From Apoderus coryli (lineage: Eukaryota > Arthropoda > Insecta > Coleoptera > Attelabidae), in assembly GCA_911728435.2 (NCBI GenBank), contig OU452200.1, positions 35,541,715 through 35,605,714 of the forward strand: a DNA stretch of 64,000 bases. The letters are read 5' to 3'. The notes under the pieces are model-generated. The model saw nothing but the letters and a program-made list of their open reading frames with translations. It searched no databases and was not told the DNA's origin. Shown here one piece after another: positions 11,101 to 18,850 of this stretch (its first letter is position 1; every line of letters starts with the position of its first letter). A program made the position numbers and the translations under genes.

Positions 11101-13368
11101 ACCACAGTTACTGCAGAAATAACAACTTCAAACTCCTGTGTAACTTCAAATACAACTTCAGAATTCGAGTGTAGTGAAAACGGATTATTCGCAGATCCTT
11201 CGGTAACGAATTGTAGCAGCTACATTTATTGCTACAAATTAGTGACTGGAAGCTTTGTCCAATCAAGATATCAATGTCCTGATGGAACGTACTTTAATCC
11301 TGCTATACAATCGTGCGACGTATCGTATTCCTGCCCAAAGTGTATTGCTGACGATTCAACGACAGCAACCAGTAGTACGACGAGCGAAACTACCCCAGTT
11401 ACTGTACAAATAACAACTTCAAACTCCTGTGTAGCTTCAAATACAACTTCAGAATTCGAGTGTAGTGAAAACAAATTATTCGCAGATCCTTCGGTAACGA
11501 ATTGTAGCAGCTACATTTATTGCTACAAATTAGTGACTGGAAGCTTTGTCAAATCAAGATATCAATGTCCTGATGGAACGTACTTTAATCCTGCCATACA
11601 AGTGTGCGACGTATCGTATTCCTGCCCAAAGTGTATTGCTGACGATTCAACGACAGCAACCAGTAGTACGACGAGCGAAACTACCCCAGTTACTGTACAA
11701 ATAACAACTTCAAACTCCTGTGTAGCTTCAAACACAACTTCAGAATTCGAGTGTAGTGAAAACGGATTATTCGCAGATCCTTCGGTAACGAATTGTAGCA
11801 GCTACATTTATTGCTACAAATTAGTGACTGGAAGCTTTGTCCAATCAAGATATCAATGTCCTGATAGAACGTACTTTAATCCTGCTATACAATCGTGCGA
11901 CGTATCGTATTCCTGCCCAAAGTGTATTGCTGACGATTCAACGACAGCCACCAGTATTACGACGAGCAAAATTACCACAGTTCCTGCAGAAAGAACAACT
12001 TCAAACTCCTGTGTAGCTTCAAATACAACTTCAGAATTCGAGTGTAGTGAAAACAAATTATTCGCAGATCCTTCGGTAACGAATTGTAGCAGCTACATTT
12101 ATTGCTACAAATTAGTGACTGGAAGCTTTGTCAAATCAAGATATCAATGTCCTGATGGAACGTACTTTAATCCTGCCATACAAGTGTGCGACGTATCATA
12201 TTCCTGCCCAAAGTGTATTGCTGACGATTCAACTACAGCAACCAGTAGTACGCCGAGCGAAACTACCACAATTACTGCAGAAATAACAACTTCAAACTCC
12301 TGTGTAACTTCAAATACAACTTCAGAATTCGAGTGTAGTGAAAACGGATTATTCGCAGATCCTTCGGTAACGAATTGTAGCAGCTACATTTATTGCTACA
12401 AATTAGTGACTGGAAGCTTTGTCCAATCAAGATATCAATGTCCTGATGGAACGTACTTTAATCCTGCTATACAATCGTGCGACGTATCGTATTCCTGCCC
12501 AAAATGTACTGCTGACGATTCAACGACAGCAAGCAGTAATGTGATAAGCGACACTACCTCAGTTACTGCAGAAATAACAACTTCAAACTCCTGTGTAGCT
12601 TCAAACACAACTTCAGAATTCGAGTGTAGTGAAAACGGAATATTCGCAGATCCTTCGGTAACGAATTGTAGCAGCTACATTTATTGCTACAAATTAGTGA
12701 CTGGAAGCTTTGTTAAATCAAGATATCAATGTCCTGATGGAACGTACTTTAATCCTGCTATACAATCGTGCAACGTATCGTATTCCTGTCCAAAATGTCC
12801 TAACGAGGACTCAACGACAGCGACCAGTATTACGACGAGCAAAATTACCACAGTTATTGCAGAAATAACAACTTCAAACTCCTGTGTAGCTTCAAATACA
12901 ACTTCAGAATTCGAATGTAGTGAAAACGGATTATTCGCAGATCCTTCAGTAACGAATTGTAGCAGCTACATTTATTGCTACAAATTAGTGACTGGAAGCT
13001 TTGTCAAATCAAGATATCAATGTACCGAAGGAACTTATTTCAATCCTACGACTCACGCATGCGACGCATGGTATTCCTGTCCGAAATGTTTTAGCGAAAA
13101 TTCAACGATAGCAGGCAGTAGTACCACTACAATTACCACAAAAATTACAACTACCAGCTCTTGTATTGTAGACATGTCATCAACTATTACTTGTATAGCA
13201 AATGGTCGTTACACGGATCCGAAAAATCCCTACTGTACGGACTACATTTACTGTTACCGACTAACTAGTGGGATGTTTATCAGCGCTGGTTACCAGTGTC
13301 CTTTGGGAACATATTTTGATCCAGATCAACAGTTATGTACCGAAAGTTATACTTGTCCATGTACCTAA
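5188..13368 (+). CDS. Giant peritrophin/mucin-like protein with about 30 CBM14 chitin-binding domains
   Basis: One open exon of 2,726 codons. About 30 CBM14 (peritrophin-A) domains follow each other, each with the six-cysteine spacing and an aromatic core such as SYIYCYKL, separated by Thr/Ser-rich linkers (for example TTESSSVTTPS) suited to O-glycosylation. N-glycosylation sequons are abundant (NCS, NST, NTT). From domain 2 on, most domains carry two further cysteines, one before the first canonical Cys and one in a terminal CPC or CPKC. Proteins of this type bind chitin in the peritrophic matrix or other chitinous extracellular layers. The first Met has no signal peptide behind it and sits right at a splice acceptor (TTTCAG, 5182-5187), so this is probably the last, very large exon and the true N-terminus lies upstream. 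Stop TAA is at 13366-13368, followed by AATAAA at 13532. The domain identification is secure; the tissue is inference. Confidence 0.93.
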   Translation: MWSFDTIKSTAIAASEEFLCEGKSGRYADPNDSTCTKYYICADSDSILVSCPANSYFDPNEAHCSIYYSCNNTSSIATVIQSTNASNNNCFIDNPSEEYTCTDTGRFTNPRIGNCTSYVYCYKLTSGAFIKSEYTCPTGSYFNPSTKICDEDYICSCDENRTIITTETITTTSSGNQCEENSTAVFTCSENGYFVDPSTPYCTRYIYCYKLLSGIFVRSTYTCANGSYFNPESSSCEEEFVCPCSQGTTSTSTESTIRTTTEDPCAPNLSADFTCEATGQFEDPKYPNCSSYIYCYQLANGLFVNASYSCPTGTYFNPDDQICDEQYLCSCRQDQSSSLTSTTETSSSTTPSNDQCEENSTAVFTCSENGYFVDPSTPYCTRYIYCYKLLSGIFVRSTYTCANGSYFNPESSSCEEEFICPCSQGTTSTSTESTIRTTTEDPCAPNLSADFTCEATGQFEDPKYPNCSSYIYCYQLANGLFVNASYSCPTGTYFNPDDQICDEYYLCSCRQDQSSSPTSITETSSSTTPSNDQCEENSTAVFTCSENGYFVDPSTPYCTRYIYCYKLLSGIFVRSTYTCANGSYFNLESSSCEEEFICPCSQGTTSTSTESTIRTTTEDPCAPNLSADFTCEATGQFEDPKYPNCSSYIYCYQLANGLFVNASYSCPTGTYFNPDDQICDGNYLCSCRQDQSSSSTTTTETSSSTTASNDQCEENSTAVFTCSENGYFVDPSTPYCTRYIYCYKLLSGIFVRSTYTCANGSYFNPESSSCEKEFVCPCSQGTTSTSTESTIRTTTEVPCAPNLSAEFTCEATGQFEDPKYPNCSSYIYCYQLANGLFVNASYSCPTGTYFNPDDQICDEHYLCSCRQDQSSSPTSTTETSSSTTASNDQCEENSTAVFTCSENGYFVDPSTPYCTRYIYCYKLLSGIFVRSTYTCANGSYFNPESSSCEEKFVCPCSQGTTSTSTESTIRTTTEVPCVSNLSAEFTCEATGRFQDPKYPNCSIYIYCYQLSNGAFINARYSCPKNTYFNPAKELCDKEYNCPCGSQISTVTTESSSVTTPSSDECKENSTAQFACTKTGRFQDPKYSNCSIYIYCYQLSGGAFINASYSCPKNTYFNPAKELCDKDYNCPCGSQISTVTTESSSVTTPSSDECKENSTAQFTCTKTGRFQDPKYPNCSIYIYCYQLSNGAFINASYSCPKNTYFNPAKELCDKDYNCPCGSQISTVTTESSSVTTPTSDECKENSTAQFTCTKTGRFQDPKYPNCSIYIYCYQLNSGAFINASYTCPKNTYFNPAKELCDKDYNCPCGSQISTVTTESSSVTTPSSDECKENSTAQFTCTKTGRFQDPKYPNCSIYIYCYQLNSGAFINASYTCPKNTYFNPAKELCDKDYNCPCGSQISTVTTESSSVTTPSSDECKENSTAQFACTKTGRFQDPKYSNCSIYIYCYQLNSGAFINASYSCPKNTYFNPAKELCDENYNCPCGSQISTLTTQSSSVTTPSSDECKENSTAQFACTKTGRFQDPKYSNCSIYIYCYQLNSGAFINASYSCPKNTYFNPAKELCDEDYNCPCGSKTESTTASLSTVALTTSFTITTLNSCVKNNSAIFSCSSTGFFDDPIEPYCKTYYYCSQLDSGSFFKARYACDVGTFFNLDLQICDENYVCPCLATISEELTTINDASSTFTTQSNECMVNNSVEHTCSSTGTFSNPQDPYCTSYIYCYKLVNESYTQAVYNCPVGFYFDPEYHICHANYQCPCVRQIETTIIPSITSALSAPSSWSTSTEDTVSSTCVVGNSTSEFECRENGLFSDLSVTNCSSYIYCYKLVTGSFVQSRYQCPDRTYFNPAIQSCDVSYSCPKCIADDSTTATSITTSEITTVPAEITTSNSCVASNTTSEFECSENKLFADPSVTNCSSYIYCYKLVTGSFVKSRYQCPDGTYFNPAIQVCDVSYSCPKCIADDSTTATSSTPSETTTVTAEITTSNSCVTSNTTSEFECSENGLFADPSVTNCSSYIYCYKLVTGSFVQSRYQCPDGTYFNPAIQSCDVSYSCPKCIADDSTTATSSTTSETTPVTVQITTSNSCVASNTTSEFECSENKLFADPSVTNCSSYIYCYKLVTGSFVKSRYQCPDGTYFNPAIQVCDVSYSCPKCIADDSTTATSSTTSETTPVTVQITTSNSCVASNTTSEFECSENGLFADPSVTNCSSYIYCYKLVTGSFVQSRYQCPDRTYFNPAIQSCDVSYSCPKCIADDSTTATSITTSKITTVPAERTTSNSCVASNTTSEFECSENKLFADPSVTNCSSYIYCYKLVTGSFVKSRYQCPDGTYFNPAIQVCDVSYSCPKCIADDSTTATSSTPSETTTITAEITTSNSCVTSNTTSEFECSENGLFADPSVTNCSSYIYCYKLVTGSFVQSRYQCPDGTYFNPAIQSCDVSYSCPKCTADDSTTASSNVISDTTSVTAEITTSNSCVASNTTSEFECSENGIFADPSVTNCSSYIYCYKLVTGSFVKSRYQCPDGTYFNPAIQSCNVSYSCPKCPNEDSTTATSITTSKITTVIAEITTSNSCVASNTTSEFECSENGLFADPSVTNCSSYIYCYKLVTGSFVKSRYQCTEGTYFNPTTHACDAWYSCPKCFSENSTIAGSSTTTITTKITTTSSCIVDMSSTITCIANGRYTDPKNPYCTDYIYCYRLTSGMFISAGYQCPLGTYFDPDQQLCTESYTCPCT
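5719..8379 (+). repeat. Coding tandem repeat A: five copies of a 534-bp two-domain unit
   Basis: Copies start at the TGT codons at 5719, 6253, 6787, 7321 and 7855, exactly 534 bp (178 codons) apart. Each unit holds two CBM14 domains, one beginning CEENSTAVFTC and one beginning CAPNLSADFTC. Copies are nearly identical at DNA level. The second half of the fifth copy grades into family B. Confidence 0.92.
8380..9963 (+). repeat. Coding tandem repeat B: six copies of a 264-bp one-domain unit
   Basis: Units begin at TGT codons 8380, 8644, 8908, 9172, 9436 and 9700, exactly 264 bp (88 codons) apart. Each encodes one domain starting CKENSTAQF, with a GSQISTVTTESSS linker. Neighbouring copies differ by only a few substitutions. 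Confidence 0.92.
10555..13161 (+). repeat. Coding tandem repeat C: nine copies of a 291-bp unit with a 582-bp higher order
   Basis: Units start at 10555, 10846, 11137, 11428, 11719, 12010, 12301, 12592 and 12883, exactly 291 bp (97 codons) apart. Most begin CVASNTTSEF. Two versions alternate for the first seven units: SENGLF with IQSCD, and SENKLF with IQVCD. This gives a 582-bp higher-order repeat. Confidence 0.92.
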
Positions 13369-14123
13369 ACTGTATTAGTTTTTATCAATATTGGAAGATT
13401 GTAACTAAATCATTCCAGAAAGTAGAATTTTATTAGTTATGTTAGCTATCGACAGTACCTAATAATATTAAGCAGTATTTTATGTTAATTATAGGTGTCA
13501 ATAATGTACCATGATGTAAATACTAATTCTTAATAAACACCTAATAACAAATCCATCTGTTCAGATTAATTTAGTTTACATGTATTTTATTTTATTTCTT
13601 TTCTTTAATCACTAATATGCTAATACTGAGTTCGACCCTGTTCACGTAATGCAGGTGGCCAAATACCTATTCCTTATAATTCCTTTAACGCGAACCGCCT
13701 GTCTGCGTTTTATATTCTCTTGTTTTGAACGGCGCGGCGTTGCGACGCAAAGTAAAATTTTTAATTTTTCACAGTCCACTATAGGTAATAGCCAAGATCA
13801 GATCACTGCAATTTTCTTGGTAAAAGCAAAAGAAATGTATTTGGTTTGGCTATTTAAATAATTAATAATATGTTGTTTGTTGAACTTACTATTTAATTTG
13901 TTACATAATAGAATAAGTTTAATTAAAAACACAAAACAATCCAGTTTCTTTTCCAAACAAAACACAAAATAAATCGCTGAGCTAGCGTGTGAAAACACCA
14001 TCTATAAATTAATTCTATACTCCGGCTACAAAACCCTGACTCACCCTGTATAATTTTATTATCCCTAGCCAGCCATCTACTGGAACGGCTATGAACTGTA
14101 GCGTATAGTAGTCACAGAAATCT

Positions 14124-14159
<36 letters not shown>

Positions 14160-14694
14160 TCTAGAATGACAATCCCGTAGTACAAAAATGTAACCAAAAG
14201 TGTAGAGCTGTCCATAATGCGCATGATCACCAGTATCTTATTTTTCAACAGGACCGGCTTTGATTAAATGTAATATTACTGTTATGTTATAGGTATATTT
14301 AAAATTAAATTTTACCATTTGGTAACATTCAAATAAAAAAATGGAATAAAGGAATTTAAGAAATAAAAAATTACATTAAATATCTAAATACTTGATTGTC
14401 TAACAGGTACAATCCAATAATAATAAATCTAAGCAGAAACGAGAAATAAGTAAAAATTCTAATACTGGAAAATATCTTAAGGACTTGAGCATTCTAATTA
14501 TTTATTTTATTATTATATAATATTTGTTTGTTGATACAACCACCTTAGGCGTCTTACCTCTCTACAGCCTTCAAAGAAGGGGTGCAAGAAATAGTGACTT
14601 CACAAATATTTTCCGTGTCCATGTAAACCACTTCCATATCATCCGTACTACTCGCAATAGTATTTTGTGACAAAACATGGTTGGAAGAACTTTT
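12519..14694. repeat. 2.17-kb tandem duplication, first copy
   Basis: From the TTCAACGACAGC in domain 28's linker to GAACTTTT at 14694, the sequence is repeated almost base for base in the next 2.17 kb. It holds the last three chitin-binding domains, the 3' UTR, about 1.1 kb of intergenic DNA with a (TA)n run at 14125-14158, and the end of a possible minus-strand exon. The two copies differ by a 6-bp indel in the coding part and 2 bp in the (TA)n run. Confidence 0.93.
13532..13537 (+). terminator. Polyadenylation signal of the chitin-binding gene
   Basis: AATAAA lies about 165 bases after the stop codon in AT-rich 3' UTR. The same signal recurs in the duplicated copy near 15700. Confidence 0.55.
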
Positions 14695-16291
14695 CAACGA
14701 CAGCAAGCAGTAATGTGATAAGCGACACTACCTCAGTTACTGCAGAAATAACAACTTCAAACTCCTGTGTAGCTTCAAACACAACTTCAGAATTCGAGTG
14801 TAGTGAAAACGGAATATTCGCAGATCCTTCGGTAACGAATTGTAGCAGCTACATTTATTGCTACAAATTAGTGACTGGAAGCTTTGTTAAATCAAGATAT
14901 CAATGTCCTGATGGAACGTACTTTAATCCTGCTATACAATCGTGCAACGTATCGTATTCCTGTCCAAAATGTCCTAACGAGGACTCAACGACAGCGACCA
15001 GTATTACGACGAGCAAAATTACCACAGTTATTGCAGAAATAACAACTTCAAACTCCTGTGTAGCTTCAAATACAACTTCAGAATTCGAATGTAGTGAAAA
15101 CGGATTATTCGCAGATCCTTCAGTAACGAATTGTAGCAGCTACATTTATTGCTACAAATTAGTGACTGGAAGCTTTGTCAAATCAAGATATCAATGTACC
15201 GAAGGAACTTATTTCAATCCTACGACTCACGCATGCGACGCATGGTATTCCTGTCCGAAATGTTTTAGCGAAAATTCAACGATAGCAGGCAGTAGTACCA
15301 CTACAATTACCACAAAAATTACAACTACCAGCTCTTGTATTGTAGACATGTCATCAACTATTACTTGTATAGCAAATGGTCGTTACACGGATCCGAAAAA
15401 TCCCTACTGTACGGACTACATTTACTGTTACCGACTAACTAGTGGGATGTTTATCAGCGCTGGTTACCAGTGTCCTTTGGGAACATATTTTGATCAACAG
15501 TTATGTACCGAAAGTTATACTTGTCCATGTACCTAAACTGTATTAGTTTTTATCAATATTGGAAGATTGTAACTAAATCATTCCAGAAAGTAGAATTTTA
15601 TTAGTTATGTTAGCTATCGACAGTACCTAATAATATTAAGCAGTATTTTATGTTAATTATAGGTGTCAATAATGTACCATGATGTAAATACTAATTCTTA
15701 ATAAACACCTAATAACAAATCCATCTGTTCAGATTAATTTAGTTTACATGTATTTTATTTTATTTCTTTTCTTTAATCACTAATATGCTAATACTGAGTT
15801 CGACCCTGTTCACGTAATGCAGGTGGCCAAATACCTATTCCTTATAATTCCTTTAACGCGAACCGCCTGTCTGCGTTTTATATTCTCTTGTTTTGAACGG
15901 CGCGGCGTTGCGACGCAAAGTAAAATTTTTAATTTTTCACAGTCCACTATAGGTAATAGCCAAGATCAGATCACTGCAATTTTCTTGGTAAAAGCAAAAG
16001 AAATGTATTTGGTTTGGCTATTTAAATAATTAATAATATGTTGTTTGTTGAACTTACTATTTAATTTGTTACATAATAGAATAAGTTTAATTAAAAACAC
16101 AAAACAATCCAGTTTCTTTTCCAAACAAAACACAAAATAAATCGCTGAGCTAGCGTGTGAAAACACCATCTATAAATTAATTCTATACTCCGGCTACAAA
16201 ACCCTGACTCACCCTGTATAATTTTATTATCCCTAGCCAGCCATCTACTGGAACGGCTATGAACTGTAGCGTATAGTAGTCACAGAAATCT

Positions 16292-16329
<38 letters not shown>

Positions 16330-16864
16330 TCTAGAATGACAATCCCGTAGTACAAAAATGTAACCAAAAGTGTAGAGCTGTCCATAATGCGCATGATCAC
16401 CAGTATCTTATTTTTCAACAGGACCGGCTTTGATTAAATGTAATATTACTGTTATGTTATAGGTATATTTAAAATTAAATTTTACCATTTGGTAACATTC
16501 AAATAAAAAAATGGAATAAAGGAATTTAAGAAATAAAAAATTACATTAAATATCTAAATACTTGATTGTCTAACAGGTACAATCCAATAATAATAAATCT
16601 AAGCAGAAACGAGAAATAAGTAAAAATTCTAATACTGGAAAATATCTTAAGGACTTGAGCATTCTAATTATTTATTTTATTATTATATAATATTTGTTTG
16701 TTGATACAACCACCTTAGGCGTCTTACCTCTCTACAGCCTTCAAAGAAGGGGTGCAAGAAATAGTGACTTCACAAATATTTTCCGTGTCCATGTAAACCA
16801 CTTCCATATCATCCGTACTACTCGCAATAGTATTTTGTGACAAAACATGGTTGGAAGAACTTTT
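14693..16864. repeat. 2.17-kb tandem duplication, second copy
   Basis: The copy starts at the junction GAACTTTT/CAACGAC (14694/14695), where the duplicated end joins the duplicated start with a shared TT. It runs to GAACTTTT at 16857-16864. Breakpoint microhomology and near-identity point to a recent event, or to two haplotypes joined by an assembler. Confidence 0.93.
14695..15536 (+). pseudogene. Headless duplicate of the CBM14 gene 3' end (three domains)
   Basis: This duplicates the codons for domains 28-30 of the neighbouring gene, in frame and uninterrupted, ending in the same TAA. It differs by loss of two codons (YFDPDQQ becomes YFDQQ). No ATG precedes the repeat in frame; the open frame upstream only reaches a GTG in sequence derived from the other end of the duplication. 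No splice acceptor is evident at the junction. It is best read as a non-functional fragment. Use as an alternative 3' end would need transcript evidence. Confidence 0.8.
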
Positions 16865-16892
16865 ATTCTCATTATCAATTTCATGGAGGATT
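16728..16892 (-). CDS. Possible internal coding exon of an unidentified gene
   Basis: Read on the minus strand, an open segment of 55 codons is bounded by an acceptor (CTTAATTATAG/A) and a strong donor (AGAGAG/GTAAGA). The peptide contains EIDNENKSSSNHVLSQN and DMEVVYMDTENICEV and is rich in polar and acidic residues. No family was recognised and no partner exon was found. Part of it is also present in the first duplication copy at about 14560-14694. A chance open frame is possible. Confidence 0.3.
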
Positions 16893-17354
16893 CTATAATT
16901 AAGTATATTCCAGTTTAACAACAGAATTCAAACGAACTTTGTATACCTACACAACGTAGGAAATATATTCTTGACATACATATCATGCAGTTTTGACAGA
17001 CAGCTTTTAAGTAAACAGTGTCTTGATATCAAACGATTAAGAATTTAACTTCCACTCTCATTTACATAATTTCTTCTTTTCAACAAAAGTTGCAAATGAT
17101 CTCTTCTGCAGCGAAATGCTTACTGCATGACATTCCCATCACATAAATTTTCTGTACGAGGATCCCAATTCCCGCATCCAAACATCATGTCTTTTTTTTG
17201 TCAAGCTAAAAATGAGTATCATGTCAATGGTATCATATTGTCTCAAACTCAGACTGTTATAAACCCGAAACAATAACTTACTGAAAATATTTAATACCAG
17301 GAATGAGACCTTCATTTTTACACCACAACACTATACACCTCATTGTTTGTTAAA

Positions 17355-18850
17355 TAATAGTATATTAAGTATAAAGGGCGGTAAAGCATTCGTTGCAGCC
17401 CGCCGCTGTATAGACGCACGAGTGAGCGAAGCGAGCGAGGGCAGCTATACAGCGAAGGGCTGCAGCGGCTTTACCGCCAGTGGTGCTTACAACTGTTTTT
17501 CGCCTGCCTCTTCATACTACAATATTAAACCAAAAGAACTTTATTTTAATAATTAATTATTACTGTTATGAACTGACAGTTTTTGACAGAAATTAATGGG
17601 AGTATTTTTTGACGTACATGAGAATAGGCGTTATCCTTTGACAAACTCAGATCAGATAAACTTATGTGACAGGCTCACATGTCAGTGTTGCGTATTTTAA
17701 ATGTAGAAAGAAACTGTCAAATTATTATCTGAGCGTGTACACTATAGAAATTTGATTTAAGAATCTTAGGTATATTTCGGTACTACAATAATAATTAAAA
17801 AGTGATTACTAATTAATAATGGACAATTTTAAATAATTAAATGAGTTTAGCGGAAAGGAAGACGACTACCTAAGTAAACTTTCTCAATTAATTGTCAACT
17901 TATCCTCTAGATGGAATGCACATTAAGTTAATTGAGTGAAAACTACTGATGTTAACGTTATAATTGGAAATCTAACAGTAGCGCCATCTATGAAAAAAAA
18001 TTAAAATGAGCGGGCGCTAACTGGTCATTTACCGCCCGCATATGCGGGCGGTAAAACTCTGTTTAAGTGCAGGCAGGCGAAAAACGAACTAAAACCAAAA
18101 TAACAAATATTAAAAACAATTTTTTCGCCTGCCTGCACTTAAACAGAGTTTTACCGCCCGCATATGCGGGCGGTAAATGACCAGTTAGCGCCCGCTCATT
18201 TTATTTTTTTTTCATAGATGGCGCTACTGTTAGATTTCCAATTATAACGTTAACATCAGTAGTTTTCACTCAATTAACTTAATGTGCATTCCATGTAGAG
18301 GATAAGTTGACAATTAATTGAGAAAGTTTACTTAGGTAGTCGTCTTCCATTCCGCTAAACTCATTTAATTATTTAAAATTGTCCATTATTAATTAGTAAT
18401 CACTTTTTAATTATTATTGTAGTACCGAAATATACCTAAGATTCTAAAATCAAATTTCTATAGTGTACACGCTCAGATAATAATGTGACAGTTTCTTTCT
18501 ACATTTAAAATACTCAACACTGACATGTGAGCCTGTCACATAAGTTTATCTGATCTGAGTTTGTCAAAGGATAACGCCTATTCTCATGTACGTCAAAAAA
18601 TACTCCCATTAATTTCTGTCAAAAACTGTCAGTTTATAACAGTAATAATTAATTATTAAAATAAAGTTCTTTTGGTTTAATATTGTAGTATGAAGAGGCA
18701 GGCGAAAAACAGTTGTAAGGACCACTGGCGGTAAAGCCGCTGCAGCCCTTCGCTGTATAGCTGCCCTCGCTCGCTTCGCTCACTCGTGCGTCTATACAGC
18801 GGCGGGCTGCAACGAATGCTTTACCGCCCTTTATACTTAATATACTATTA
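17355..18850. mobile_element. 1.5-kb foldback (palindromic) element
   Basis: The left arm 17355-18084 (730 bp) is the inverted complement of the right arm 18122-18850 (729 bp), with a 37-bp AT-rich loop. The arms are near-identical. Each arm contains its own hairpins: a perfect 28-bp palindrome centred on GCATATGC (18028-18055 and 18150-18177), and near each outer end a GC-rich stem between GGGCGGTAAAGC and GCTTTACCGCC around a CACTCG/GAGCGAAGCGAGC core. No transposase is inside. The structure fits a foldback transposon. No secure target duplication was seen. Confidence 0.88.

Noticed and set aside
10689..12056. Three similar minus-strand open frames of 67 codons spaced 582 bp
   Set aside because: They are antisense shadows of repeat family C; their spacing just reflects the 582-bp higher-order repeat.
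14667..15536. A 289-codon open frame as a separate chitin-binding gene
   Set aside because: It has no ATG start (only GTG), no leader and no splice acceptor, and is identical to the end of the neighbouring gene. It is a duplicated fragment.
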